Below are positions 23,315 to 35,957 of a DNA stretch of 64,000 bases, one piece after another; positions within the stretch are counted from its first letter, which is position 1, and each line of letters begins with the position of its first letter. The notes under the pieces were generated by a model. That model was not told where the DNA came from. It saw nothing but the letters and a program-made list of their open reading frames with translations, and did no database searches. The stretch spans positions 28,428,782 to 28,492,781 of the forward strand of contig NC_065535.1 in NCBI RefSeq assembly GCF_932294415.1. The letters run 5' to 3'. The translations under genes and the position numbers were made by a program. This stretch comes from Quercus robur (Eukaryota; Streptophyta; Magnoliopsida; Fagales; Fagaceae).

Positions 23315-24374
23315 CTGTTAGATAGGGGTGTCAATGTTCGACCCAACCCGCGAACATGACACGAACCCGACACAGGTTTTTTCGGGTTAGGGTTGGACCT
23401 TAATGGGTTTGGGTCATAAACGGGTCGACTCGAAAGCGACACAATAAGAAACGTGTCATAAGCGGGTTAACCCGCATAACTCGCAATAGACACGTTTGAC
23501 ACGCCAATTTATTTGTGTTAATCCGAAATGACCCACTTAACACAACCTGACTAACTCATTTAACAAATAAATATTTATTTTATTTAGATTTGTCAAATAC
23601 CTTTTATATCCAACATATATTTCAAATTTAAAAATAAAAGTGAGTAATTACAAAAATTTATAAGGGATATAATTGGAAATTGAAACTTTACAGACCCTAG
23701 AACTACTAATACTTTTTTTTTTTTTTTTTTTTTTTGGCATAGAACTTGCACAAATAAAATTGGATGAGCTTGTGGAAGATGTTATGAATTTGGACATCAA
23801 CAAAGAATCTATGGATGATAATCGTGGTCATAGTCAGGATTAGTCTACTGTTTACTCAAATTCTTTCAATATTGATACTTAGCATTTGACGAGTTTCAAG
23901 GATATTATATATTTTTTTTGAACTATGTTATTTTATTTTTGTTAAACTTAGTTATTTTGAATTTGTGTTGAAGTGTATGCACTTCTTTTGGAGTGTAAAG
24001 AACTTATTTTCTAGATGAATGTTATATTTTTGTTGAACTATATTATTTTGAATGTGAGTTGAAGACTAGAAGTGTATGCACTGCTTTTTGGGATGTAAAA
24101 AAAATTATTTCTAGATGGATGTTATATTTAATATTATGCAGGTTGAAATGGGTTGTGTTACATTCGTGTTAACCCAACACGACTAGTTTATTAAGCGTGT
24201 CAAATGGGTTGGGTCAGGTCAACTTGCCTTATTAATAGGTCGGGTTAGGGTTGAAGGATCATGACATGATTATTAAATGGGTCGGGTTAGGGTTAAGCCA
24301 TTTAGTCGAATACCCCTATCTTGACACGACACGAATCCGACACGCTAACCCAAATTGACACCCCTACTGTTAGA
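23315..24374. mobile_element. Non-autonomous hAT transposon with perfect TIRs and 8-bp TSD
   Basis: The element runs from 23323 to 24366. TIRs are perfect over 13 bp: TAGGGGTGTCAAT and ATTGACACCCCTA. The 8-bp target duplication CTGTTAGA (23315-23322 and 24367-24374) is also perfect. Both subterminal regions are dense in GGGTT/AACCC motifs, expected transposase binding sites of hAT elements. The middle has a short open stretch around 23750-23842 but no intact transposase. Confidence 0.92.
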
Positions 24375-25874
24375 TTTGTGCTATTCAATTTCAATTTTGT
24401 TAAATATAAAACTACGTCATTTTGGGGTCCTTATTGCTCAATTTTGACAGAGATTTATGGGAGAACTAAATTAAATGGAGTTAAAATTAGATGATTGAAT
24501 TGAATTCTAGATAAAGATAAATGATATAATTTATAATTTAGCCTAAGATAAAAATACAGTTTTACCTAGAATTTTTTTTTGAAGCTTTAAAAAGTAGTTG
24601 TACCCAACCAAATAAAATCAATAACTACAAAATAATCCTAAATCGTGTGAGAACATAAGAACTGTAGATGTAATTGTAGATGGGCAAAGTCTTAGACTTG
24701 CAGATTGCACTTGATACACGGGTTGGACTTGAATGTAAACAGTAAATATTGATTGGGCTACTTGCCTTGGTTGCACATGTTGCACTTATTGGACTTTTTT
24801 TTGGGATAAATTTATTGGACTTCTAACAAAACACAAGTTCATTTGCTTTAATAGTAATTTTTTCCCATTTCGTGTTTCCTTTCTATCTATTTCTATTTCC
24901 ATCATCCTAATTCCCATTATATATTGCACAATGAATCAGTCTGTTAGAGCCACTTTCACCATGACATCTTAAAGGCAATTATTTTCCCGGTTGGATTGAG
25001 GCTTTACCTAGATACCTTTTTATATTTGTCAAAAAATATGATATCATTGTTTATATAAATGCTCGTCTTCATCCAATCAGGTCAAGTTTGGGTGAAGAAT
25101 CATAGCCGCTTACTCAGTTCTGATAAGTGGGGTTCATGATTCCCTTTAACCTCACACATCAAGGTCTATGAAGTATGTAACTTAAAAAATATATTCTTAG
25201 GTTTGACATAACTATAAATATACAATATAGGTTCCATTGTAGGAAATTCGTGCTTGGCTAGTGATGCTGGAACCTGCACATTTTCAACTGTATCCTTTTT
25301 TTCCAAGATTAATAAGAGCACCTAAACAAACAAACAAACAACAACAACAACAAATATTGGAAACCTAAAGTTTCACTGTTCACAACTATGCCCTGATTAC
25401 AAAACATGCAGTATTTTTAAAAAAATTGTCTCTTCTTAAAGTACCTTTGGGGAAAAGGCAAAAAGAAAATACAGGAAACGTCTTAAAATTCATACCAGTT
25501 CAGTTAACTTGTTCCAACTTTGATTGTCTTAATTTGATTGCAGCATCTACAAAATATGGCAGTAATTCCAGTATTTTGATCTCCTTCAAATGAGATAGTT
25601 CATGATCCTGAATGCCACTATCATTTTTGGTGACCAATGCAAGACAAATGCCAAATATGGAAACAAAGAGTCAAAGAAATTTTGAAAAATATCTCCCTAG
25701 GCCATGATCAACTGCTTTGGAGGTCCTCCTTGAGGTTGACACGGCTGTCATTAATGAAATTGACAAAATGGGCAAAACTTTAAATGAAGATAATATTGTC
25801 TGGTTTTGAGGATCATCAGACCCTCCAAATTTATTTAAAGACCTTTGAGATTATGACCCTCTAAATCTCAAACG

Positions 25875-25910
<36 letters not shown>

Positions 25911-26280
25911 GTGGTTGGTATATATTTCTAGGCTAAAATGTACTTACTTCCATTGTTTTATACATAGAGAAATCAACGCAAACAATAAATTATTATTAAG
26001 AATATTATATAAGATGCGTGCTCTATTCTTATAATAAACAAGATTAAATATATCAATTTCACACCATATAAAGCGGGGTTTGTTGGTATATTTGGACCTC
26101 ATGTACAGGGCAATATTACTTGTATTGTATATTGTCAAAATCATACTTGCTTCGTCTTGCAACTAAATTTTAGGGTTTTTTTTTTTTTTTTTTTTTTTGT
26201 GGTAATTAACTAAATTTCTCCTATACATGGAGGGGGTCAATCTTTAATATGCTTCTTCACTTGTATATATCACTAGTATG
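24375..26280. other. Intergenic DNA with a possible decayed coding fragment
   Basis: There are no intact genes. An (AT)n tract lies at 25877-25908. On the - strand between about 25840 and 25500, a broken frame reads like a short soluble or membrane protein remnant (for example SHLKEIKILELLPYF). It has an in-frame stop and matches no family I can name. Confidence 0.3.
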
Positions 26281-27770
26281 TAGCCCCGTGCTACCGCACA
26301 GGAATGGATATATTATTAATCATGAGTTTATTCATGTTTAAAAGGCTCAGTTAATTCTAAATTCATATTATTAACCAGAAAACTTCATTAACAAAACTTA
26401 GCAGTATATATATTTTACACAGAAAGATGAACCTTGGTGACAATGTTTATCCAAAAGATCCATTCACGCTTTTGAATCTTCAATCTCTATTGGTGATTGA
26501 AATTTTCGCAGCTTAAAAAATTTTAAATTAAAAAAAAAAAAAAATCCTCAGAGTTATACTCATTTTGTAGTTTTACGATGGGTCATTTTGTAACATGACG
26601 GACATTTGTGTGAAAAAAAAACCTCTGAAGTTCCATGGCTGATAAAAAAATTCTCTCCAATCTCTTTTTATAGAGAGATGGGTTTGTGCGTGTTTTTATA
26701 CATCCTTCATAGTTGTATTATCACGAAGCAGGTCCAATGGATTTAGATTGGTACTACCGATTCCCAAAGCATGAGTGTTTAATGTGTTATTAATTTCATC
26801 TCATTGGCTTCTACACATGATAACAAAATTAAAAATAATTATATTGTACAAGTGTATAGTAAAATTGGAATGAACAATTGGAATGATAATATATGATAGT
26901 AACAATAATAGGAAAATTCAAATAAAATTTCGAATTAAATTGTAACAATCTAAATAAAAAATTCTAGTAGAAAGACAGGGTGGAGTGATCCACTCCAAAA
27001 AGGCGACCAAACTTGCGTAAGTATAGAATAATAAATCTCTCTCCGAAAAATTTACATTGTTCATAATCTTTACCTTCACTGAATATTTTAAAAACATAGT
27101 GACTCACATCTGCCATCCAGAAATCTACAGCTGGGTCCTCTCCAATTCCCGTGAGATTCCATTGATCACAAAGTTCCTTTGTAACCTACAAAAAGTATCA
27201 TCCATCGGTCCATAGCAGTGCTTTCTTCATTGTTATAGGTGCCTAATCTAAACAAAAAGCCAAATATAAGGATAGTGAATTTTAGGCATAATGTGCATCT
27301 AATCACATATTAGCAATTTATAACAATGTAAAGATGTAAACTTTGTAAGTGAATAGTAAACAAAACTCAGTGTCAGAACCAAGAAGAAAGCACTTTAATC
27401 CGAAACTCAGTGCAAATGTAAAGATGCAAACTTTGTAAGCAATTTATAACAAAGATGCAAACTCTGGCTTTGCTATCTTTTTGGAAACTATGCAATGTAC
27501 CCAAACCAAGTTCTTATCACCAATATTAATCTCTTTGGTTTTCACATTTGACTACAAAATCAAGAAAAAACTTAATTAGCACAGTAACCCACTTGACCCG
27601 ATACATAGAAGTGGTTTTAATGAGAATGAGCCCACATACATTTAGCCACATGATGCAAAATTCAACTTCAATTTTAGATTCTAGACGCATGGCACAAAAT
27701 TAGAGTTCTAATTTGGAATTCAATTTCACACTCTCTCTGCTTCACCTATTATTTTATATATAGATTATTC
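26281..27770. repeat. Dispersed AT-rich repeat starting GTAGCCCCGTGC
   Basis: Begins ATGTAGCCCCGTGCTACCG and ends near TATATATAGATTATTC. Similar starts or ends occur at about 30365, 57098-57250 and 57560-57650. The last two share a GGCACAAAATTAG...TTCTAATTTGGAAT-type 3' part. It codes for nothing recognisable, and the class is undetermined. Confidence 0.35.
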
Positions 27771-28629
27771 ATTTAATTGGTATCTCATTCGTAACAAAGT
27801 CGCAGGGACAGAACCAGGATTTGAACTTAGGGGGGCCAAAACATGAACCAAAAAAATTTCAAGTGACATGGTTTATTAAAAAAAAAGAATCATGATAGAC
27901 AAAACAATTGCACTTTATTACCTAAATATTTAAGTCAAAAAGGAAATAATATGAACAAAAAAAGTTGAAAGTTACAATATGATATTCTAACCTTTTCGAA
28001 GAAGAAGAAAAAAAGAAGAAGAGGACTTTGGATTTTCAGATTTTGGGTATTTGGAATTAATATGTTGATTTTATCACGTTGACCAACTCACCAATATGAT
28101 AAACCCATACTTTTGGATGCAACTGAAAATCACGCTAATGAAGTTTTCAAAACTTTGTTTGAGGATTTTAAAAAATTGGGATATTAAGAGTTGGCAATGC
28201 TATATCATCAATATTGGCTTCTAAAAGAATTTTGCATTTTACCTTTTGAAAAAAATTTCAATATTGTAATTGACTTTCCCATAATTTATAAATCATTTAA
28301 AACGTAAGGGAATTTTTTTTTCTATGAGATTTTTTTGGTTATGAATTATTGAATTATGATATTGGTGATTTGAGGATTTTTTGTTGTGTTGTATTTGGAC
28401 TATGAAAGGGCCATGGGCCCAAAGAAAGGGTTAGGTGATTAGTTTCTTTTGAGCTATTTGGACCAATCCAAAAATTTGAGGGGGGCCAACTATAACAATT
28501 TCACACCTAAACTCTAAAATATGAGTCATCTTATATACTACTTAAATTTTTCAAAGAAAGGGGGGGGGGGGGGGGGATGGCCCCCAGCCCCTTAGTGGGT
28601 TCGTCTTTGACAAAGTGGGAAACAATGCC
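27771..28629. other. Intergenic DNA with a 17-G homopolymer
   Basis: No gene seen. GAA-rich at 28000-28030. A run of 17 G lies at 28560-28576. Confidence 0.6.
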
Positions 28630-28821
28630 ATTATTAGTTAGCACTTTTTTTTTAGAGAGTTTCAACCTATGGTGTCCACTCCTGATGATAGCTCTTTATC
28701 ATCAGACCAAGACACCAATCAGTTTTTTGTGTAGACGGGGATTGAACCCCAGATCTCTTGTACAATCATCGGAAACTTTACCAGTTGAGTTAACTGGAAC
28801 CCACATTATTGGTTAGCACTT
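28630..28821 (-). mobile_element. tRNA-derived SINE with 17-bp TSD
   Basis: The element spans 28647-28804, read on the - strand. Its head has an A-box-like TTAACTCAACTGGTA and a B-box GGGTTCAATCCCC. The body ends GGTTGAAACTCTCT followed by an A run. The target duplication is ATTATTAGTTAGCACTT (28630-28646) and ATTATTGGTTAGCACTT (28805-28821), with one mismatch. It is full-length and fairly young. Confidence 0.88.
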
Positions 28822-29715
28822 GAAGATACTACCCATTGGTAAATAAAACATCATGAAGGAATATATTATGTCAATAATCACGCCCATAATAATAGGGTTG
28901 ACCTCTCCAATAAATTTTTATTATAAACTAGCTTGGAGAAATCTTCTCTAGCATATTACGTGGCGATTCATAAAACGGGTTTGATTCATCAACTATCTTA
29001 CTAATTATGAGAGTGTAAACACTAGGTGCAACCATAATTTTTAGGACCTAGCTTTTAAATTAAATATAAAAGTAATATATATGATCAAAATAATTGGAAA
29101 AAAAATTAAAATGTATTTTAATTTTTTTAAATAAAATATTTTAAATTACTTGTACTTTTGATATGGAATTTTAGTTGAAGTAGAATTTTGAATTTCTTAA
29201 GCCTTAGGTATTAGAGTTTTAAATAGAGTAAATTATTGGAAATATAGTTTAATTTAAGGTAAACCATCTTACATAATTAATGAAAGTGTAGAAACTTGTC
29301 GCAAGAAGAAATAGACTTTTTCCCTAAAAAAAGAAAAAAAAAAAAAGAGAGAAAAAAAAAAAAAAAAAGGAGAAATAGTCACTTGATGCAGTACACAAAA
29401 AAGTTTAACAAAATATGATTTTTTTTTTCTCTATTTTATTTATTTTTTTCAAAATAAGAAATTTGTATTTATGGTAATTAATCATAGTCTTTTATTTATT
29501 GTCTAAATATGAAATTTAATAATTATAATAGTTATTGTTTTTAAAAAATTATCATAGTTATTAATAGTTAATTATACTATCTATTTTAATTGTACCATTG
29601 TGGCAAGATTTAGTTGGAGTGTTTATATACATATATATATATAGATAGAATAAAATTAAAAAAATCAATTAAAAAATAAATATTAAAATAATGACATGTA
29701 AAATTGCGAGACCTT
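28822..29715. other. AT-rich intergenic DNA
   Basis: No gene seen. Poly(A) runs near 29320-29370 and repeat-like AT sequence with partial copies at 30.4 and 31.0 kb. Confidence 0.5.
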
Positions 29716-30131
29716 CAAAATTTAGGGTAAAGTTTAGTTACAAAATTAGTTGTAGCATAAAGCTATAACATTTCTTAATAAATTACACATTATCACATAT
29801 TTTGAAAATCTAGTCGTTGAATTGCATATTCTTTACGCTTTTAATATACATGTCAAATTTTGTGTCAATTGGATATTCTTTATTTTATAATCTATAAGCT
29901 TATATTTTATGTATAATTTTAAATTACAAAAACTTGCAATTTAAACAATTTATTGATGATATAGATATTAATCTTTAATTTTCTAGAAATTTTGCAAGTA
30001 TGAAGAATATATGAAGAAGATGTGATCCAATTGTGGATTTGTCAAAATTCATCTCTAATAAAAAGATATTGAGTAATGTTGTAGCCTAAAACTATAACCA
30101 ATTTTATAGCTAAACTTTGTCCCAAAACTTA
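29716..30131. mobile_element. Mutator-type MITE, copy 1
   Basis: Body 29725-30122. The terminal inverted repeats are about 35 bp and imperfect: GGGTAAAGTTTAGTTACAAA against GGACAAAGTTTAGCTATAAA on the other strand. The flanks CAAAATTTA and CAAAACTTA are a 9-bp target duplication with one mismatch. It is homologous to the element at about 32373-32767. Confidence 0.7.
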
Positions 30132-30183
30132 TGTGACAAAATATTATAAGTTCAACCAAAAGTCAAATGTCTTTGGAAATATA

Positions 30184-30358
30184 GAGTAATGCTATGGATA
30201 TAATAGAAATTAAGACATAATGATTTCACAATATTTCCAAATTAGCATGCCAAAAAATTTAAATAGGAGATTGTGCTGGACCCATTTATGAGTTGGCAAA
30301 CTAATTTAAAAATGTTGTTAAATTACTGGAGTTTTTTGTTCTATCCATAACATTACTC
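30184..30358. mobile_element. Small MITE with GAGTAATG ends
   Basis: The inverted ends GAGTAATGCTATGGATATAA and GAGTAATGTTATGGATAGAA enclose 175 bp with no coding content. No clear target duplication was found. Confidence 0.6.
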
Positions 30359-30564
30359 TCTTATATGTATATTACTGGTCACTAGTCTTTGCAATGTGTA
30401 GGAGAATTTAATAAAATATGATTAAAATTATTTTTTTGTATAATTACAAAATTGATAACTATAATAGTTATTAATAGACATTTATTATGATTGTATTTGT
30501 ATATGCAATTATCTACATTTTTTTTTTTTGAGTAAACAATTATCTACAATTAAGAACATATGAT

Positions 30565-30766
30565 ATGACAATATGAGTAATGATACTGTCACAAACTATT
30601 TTACAACATTTTTACAAAATGTTGATGTGACCAACCTCTTATTGATTTTCATCTATGTCCATCATTAATATTACTTTTTCATTTACCAATAATCACTCAC
30701 CACATCAGCAGTTTGTAAAATTTTTTGTAAAATAGTTTATATCTCTAGCATTATTCATGACAATAT
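30565..30766. mobile_element. Mutator-type MITE with perfect 10-bp TSD
   Basis: Body 30575-30756 (182 bp), flanked by ATGACAATAT on both sides. The inverted ends are GAGTAATGATACTGTCACAA and GAATAATGCTAGAGATATAA, with an inner match AACTATTTTACA. Confidence 0.82.
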
Positions 30767-31999
30767 TCTAATGGAATGTTTGACTGTAGTATAAAATCTA
30801 AGTTAAAATTGTGACTGTAGTATGACTGTAGTATATTAGAATAATTAAAATTGTGAAATCCCTAAAACTTATGTGATACAATATTAATAAAGTCTACAAA
30901 AATTCGAACATGTTTGATTTTATATATATCTCTAATCAACAATATGTGAAATGCATGAGAAATTTTATTAAATATGATTTTATGATTTTTATCTAAAAAA
31001 AAATTATTTTTTATGTCTTATTTTGTATATAAATATGAAATTTGGTATATGATATATATGGATTTAAATTGATCGTATGTAATAATATTAATATTTGTTT
31101 TCCGAATATTCTAAATCTTCAAATCCAAACGTAGCTTAGATGTTAAGTGATATTTTAATTTTTTATACCAACCTGAACCTGCTAATTAAGTTATTAATGG
31201 AAACTTGCCACATTTTGGTACCAACTAGCATGGACCTACCTTTCTGTCCTCTTTCAGATTGTTACTTATATTACGTTTAAGTGTTTAACCTTAATTATTA
31301 CATCCACTAATGTCCTAAAAAGGTATTAATGAAAATCCATTTCTAAAGAATAAACAGTCCTTGATCAGCCATTCTCCAAGTTGCCATTTCAGCACAATTG
31401 TCAACATCTCAATATCAGTTGTTGGAACCTTCCAATAACTGATGAAAAGCATAATATTTCCTTCTCCTTTTATAGCGATGGTGATCATTCAATAACTAAC
31501 AAAATCGTTAATCTTCTCCCTTTTGCGATTTCGATTTCAACTACCTCTATTTGATCGTGCCCTTAATTTATACAAACTCCAAAATACTTTTGAACTTTCC
31601 CGATTCACAACCATGAGTTTATATACCTTTCCACGATCTTCATTATTTCTTCCTTTTGTTTTTTATTTTTATTTTTTTAATTAGTACTGTTGAGACTGTA
31701 AAATTTATAATGAGAATCGTTTCAGCATTACAATAATGGTTTGTGAAATTTGCGGCGCAGAGGATTTCAATCTCCTTAAGAGACCTTAACTTGACTAGTT
31801 TTTATTTATTTATTTATGTGTCTCCGATTAATTTTATTCTAATTTTAAAATTGTTTAATATTAACACCAACTTAATGGAATGGTAGATAACTTTAGAATG
31901 AGTGTTCATAAACTTTATAAGGAGCGGATGCCATTGGTAGAAAATCTCTCTCAAAAAAAAAAAAAAAAAAAAAAGTGTCCATAAGAAACAATACTTTCA
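30767..31999. other. Intergenic DNA with a truncated SINE tail
   Basis: No gene seen. Around 31911-31972 on the + strand, GGAGCGGATGCCATTGGT, AATCTCTCTC and a long A run form a 5'-truncated SINE end. It is flanked by AGTGTTCATAA and AGTGTCCATAA, a slightly diverged target duplication. Confidence 0.5.
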
Positions 32000-32202
32000 T
32001 TTTTTTTTTTTACTAATGAAGGTGCCCATGATTTTTTAGTAACCATTCTCTTGGATGTTTGTAGTCTTCTCATTCCACACACATTAGGTAAATACGTAGA
32101 GAACCTTTTTCAGAGTGGCCCCAAGATGGGAGTGTAAGAATTTTGAACCTAGAACCTAATTTATCTAATAGGACATTGTAAACTGCTCAACCAACCCCTA
32201 GA
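32000..32202 (-). mobile_element. tRNA-derived SINE
   Basis: On the - strand a tRNA-like head (GGTTGGTTGAGCAGTTT and B-box GGTTCAAAATTC) is followed by a body ending in an A run (T run at 32000-32011 on +). No target duplication was identified. Confidence 0.6.
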
Positions 32203-32372
32203 ATTCGCCCTAGATTCATGAATTGTCTTCCATCCCAAGACCCTATAACATTTTGTAGACAACCGTAACACAAATTTTAGGCATACTAATCCTGTATTTT
32301 TTGTGAGAAAAACTTGTAGAAATATTATTGAAGAAGAAATATATCACATGTACAACTTAAGCAAAAAGAAAA

Positions 32373-32767
32373 GACAAATTTTGGTTACAAAATTAGTTGT
32401 AACCAATGGTTACAATTCTCACTAAAAAAATTAATATGGTTACATAATTTGAAAATTTAACTATTGAATTGTATGTTCTTTATGTTCTTAACACGCATGT
32501 CAAACTTTCTGCCAATCATATGTTATTTACTATTCGATCAATAAAATTATTTTTTAATATGCATAACTTTAAAATACAAAAAACTTGAAATTTAAACATT
32601 TGATTGATAACATTGCTATTGATCTTATGAAAATTTTGCAAGTATGGAGGATATACAAATAAAATGTAATTCAATGGTAGATTTGTTAAAACTCAAATCC
32701 AATAAAAAAAAAAATTGAGTAGAGTTGTAGCCAATAACTACAACTAAGTTTGTAACCAAACTTTTTC
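32373..32767. mobile_element. Mutator-type MITE, copy 2
   Basis: A homologue of the MITE at 29725-30122, clearly diverged. Its inverted ends contain TTTTGGTTACAAAATTAGTTGTA on the left and TTTGGTTACAAACTTAGTTGTA reversed on the right. The A-rich flanks hide any target duplication. Confidence 0.65.
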
Positions 32768-34431
32768 TAAAAAAAAATCCACAAAAGACACGGAAGGTTT
32801 ACCTCCATTTAAGATAAGATAAGTTTTACCTTGTAGCCCTAAAACAAAAACACTTTAATACAAAGTTAAGGAATAGGAATTCTACTTTCATTCTTGTTGC
32901 CAACATTTAGCGCCGAGAAATGACTAGCAAAATCAACATTTTTTTTACCAAATCATCTATGAATGAAAATGATGTACAAAAGCCCGATGCATGTCTCATT
33001 TCTTTGGTTCCATAAAAGCCAACATGTTATGCAAAAGATCTCTAAGTTTGGTATGCTTAATTGGTCTAACATATATACATTTACATTAAAATAAGGAAGA
33101 TTGAAAGGTGATGATGCACAAATATCGTCGGTGAGTTGATCGTCCACACATGTGTCGAATGGGGTATCTGAAGAACAAAGAAGATGAAAAGCCTACAGAG
33201 AGCACTGGTGAGGTGCCGGCCAAAGACCCTCCGAATGTTAAGTTAGTGATAGAAGATTCTTCAATAACTGAAAAAGTGTAAGAGTTAGGAAATTGCACGT
33301 ACCTCTAAGGAGAGGAGACTTGGTACTTATATAATGGCGTAGAGCTGACCAAGATCCCTTGAACGTAGGGGCTTTCCTTGTACGGAAGATTTAGAGTTAA
33401 AACTTTGAGATCTTAGGGCTTCTCTTCCCATATATGGAAGATATAAACGTGTAGTAGGGTCTTTATGCGTGGTTTGCAAGCTATTTCCATGTAGGGACAT
33501 ATGAGTGGAGGTTACATAAAAGGCTTGTGGGACCCAGCACATCAACCGTCAGTGGGCCCGTCAAGATGATCCTCCATCTGTCAGTGTACTCACCCATTTG
33601 TCAGGATGAAACTTCAACCATCGGTATCCATGTAAAGAATGGAGTGTGAATAGTCTATCAGGTACATACGCGAGCAACCCAACAAGTCTTCGAGAATAGC
33701 GAACTACTAATCCGTTAGGATGTTGAGGCCTTTGAATAGGGAGCTTATCTTGACGGGTCCTTGGTTCATGGGGTTGGTAGGAGTGACTTCCACCTCGACG
33801 GATCAAAATGTACTAATGATTTTTTACGAACGAAAATACCCATATCAAAAGGCTTTAAGCATGATTTTTTAAATCGGAATGGTCAAAGAAATGAAAATAG
33901 GTCCAATTCTCAATTTTGATCGATTGAACTGTTGGTTTTCCCTGTTCAACTAGTCAATCCGGTTTGGTTTTTAAAACAGTGGCCTTAAGTAGGCTTCACC
34001 CAACTCTTACGTTAAGTTTCATCAACAGCTAAGCAAGACCATAAAGTATGGGTCAAATCTTCTTGCTCATCCCCCACAAACATCAAAAGTTAAGTTGGAG
34101 ATTATTTTGCGTCATAACATATTTATTTTTGTAGGAAGCTAGTCTCTGCACGCCTTTCATAGAAACAACTTTATTTTGTTGGGTACTCGAAATTTCCAAA
34201 TTTGATTCCATAAGTGTGGGATTGCAAATTGTTTGAATACCGTGAATGTTCAACACAAAGCATATCATTAGCAATTTTAACAAAATTTTGCTTCAAATCA
34301 TTACTTGACCAAATCATGACATCATTAGAACCTCCATTGCTTAATGGAAACTTTTTGAAGACAACAATTTCATAAGGAAATAAAATGATCAGTGAGGGAT
34401 ACCTTCCAATAGCAAGTATCAAGATCAATTT
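32768..34431. other. Intergenic DNA, possible LTR fragment
   Basis: 33100-33810 is less AT-rich and has a TATA-like TACTTATATAATGG near 33328, as in an LTR, but no partner copy exists here. 34110-34480 keeps a 103-aa frame on the - strand with no recognisable family. No gene is supported. Confidence 0.3.
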
Positions 34432-35036
34432 GGGGCTGTTTGGATTTTTAGTTTCCATCACCCATAATTCTGTTTCCATCACTCATAACTCAAAATTGGT
34501 GGGTCCCATGGCTGAGTAGTTTGTTTGGATGTGTTTTCAGTTTTTGGTTCCATCACTTAATTCTCTGATTTTTGAGTGATGAATTATGGAAACTGAAAAC
34601 ACATTTTAGGCGTTTTAAAGTTATGAAAATAGAGTTATGATGACATTTTGGTAAATACACACATATTTGAGGGACCCACAGCATGTAAGTAGTCAAATTT
34701 GGTCTTTTTTCTTTTTCCTTTCACGCTGGGTGATCTTCTTCTTTTTTTATTTTTCCTTTCACGCTGGGTGGTCTTCTTCCTTTTTATTTTTTTATTTTTT
34801 TTTTCACTGGGTTTGGTGAGTTTGGGTATTGGGGGTTGAAGGAAAAAAAAATTTAAAAGCTGTACCAAGTCAATCCGTGGGTCCCACAAAAAGTAAATTT
34901 TTTTGAGTTATCAAAATTGGAAACAAGTGCCAAACATGCCACCTTAGGAGTTGTAGTATTTTCAGTGATAATTGATGAGTTATAGAGTGATGAGTGATGA
35001 AAATTAAGTGATGGTTTTTTAAAAACCAAACAGCCC
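34432..35036. mobile_element. TIR element with GGGCTGTTTGG ends
   Basis: The left end GGGGCTGTTTGGATTTTTAG and the reversed right end GGGCTGTTTGGTTTTTAAAA are inverted. Subterminal parts also mirror each other (CCATCACTCAT-type motifs). An internal stretch at 34700-34800 has two copies of a TTTCCTTTCACGCTGGGTG unit. No transposase and no clear target duplication. Possibly Harbinger-like. Confidence 0.65.
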
Positions 35037-35346
35037 TTAGGTTCTCAACCTTTGCTGTTGGAGAGAGCAATATACAACGAGAGATGACCTTAAAAAAGGT
35101 GTGGATAGGCAACCAACGATCTTGTCAAATTCCACTTTTATCTCCTTTACTAACTCTCCATCTTAGGCTATTATTTAATGCCGTTTTCACTATGCTTTTG
35201 AAGCAAAACTACCATTTCAAGAATGATAAAAGAGTCCTGAAACATCTAGAGAAGATGAATTTGGAAAGTACATGAGATTTGAAAACTCAAAGAGTCTGAA
35301 TAAGTTTTCTTCAACAATCGCCATTGTAACACTACAGTCAAATGTC

Positions 35347-35585
35347 TTACCCTTTGTTTGGTTTGAGAGGAAGAGGAGGGAAAGGAAGAGAAAGTAAATA
35401 TTTTTCACTATTTAGATAGCATGATAGAAAATGAAATGAACTAATTTTGTTAAGAAATTTATCACTTGGACCCACATTTTCCCTTCCCCCTAATTCATTT
35501 TCTCTTATCTTCCATTCTCTTCCTTCAAACCAAACATAGGGTTTTTCTCAAAAAAAGAAAAAAAAAAAAACCAAACATAGGGTTA
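35347..35585. mobile_element. Harbinger-like MITE with TTA target duplication, interrupted
   Basis: Body 35350-35582. The ends CCCTTTGTTTGGTTTGAGAG and CCCTATGTTTGGTTTGAAGG are inverted, and TTA flanks both sides (35347-35349 and 35583-35585). Near its right end lies a tiny insertion, TTTTTCTC plus an A-rich tail (about 35542-35570), flanked by a duplicated ACCAAACATAGGG. It is the tail end of a retroposon copy. Confidence 0.75.
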
Positions 35586-35957
35586 TAGTTTAACATTTTA
35601 ACAATTCTAGATATTTTCAATAGAAATAAAATGGTAACATTGCCAAATTATTTATAGCAATTAGCAGAAGCCCAGGGGAGTCGCTGCGAAAAAAAGGACA
35701 GAGTGACAGACAGTTCTCACACTCAGCTCTGCCTATTAATATACCAACATTACCAAAACACCCACACACAGGCCACAGACAGCTATGCCATAGTGCTCTC
35801 TGGCTCTCGGGCTTGTAGAAGCAGGTGAGTGTCTCGCATCCTATTGCGAGAGTTAGTCTGACCTTCTTTTAGTAAGGTCACTGGTAGGGTGGGTGGTGTG
35901 AGGTAGAGGTTCGTGTCTCTTTGTTCAAAATCAAAAAGGCTGCAGTATTGAAGTTTC

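Noticed and set aside
28647..28804. A tRNA gene, because of A-box and B-box matches
   Set aside because: No tRNA cloverleaf closes. The A-rich end and 17-bp target duplication show a SINE. The same holds for 32000-32202, 47881-47984 and 63640-63767.
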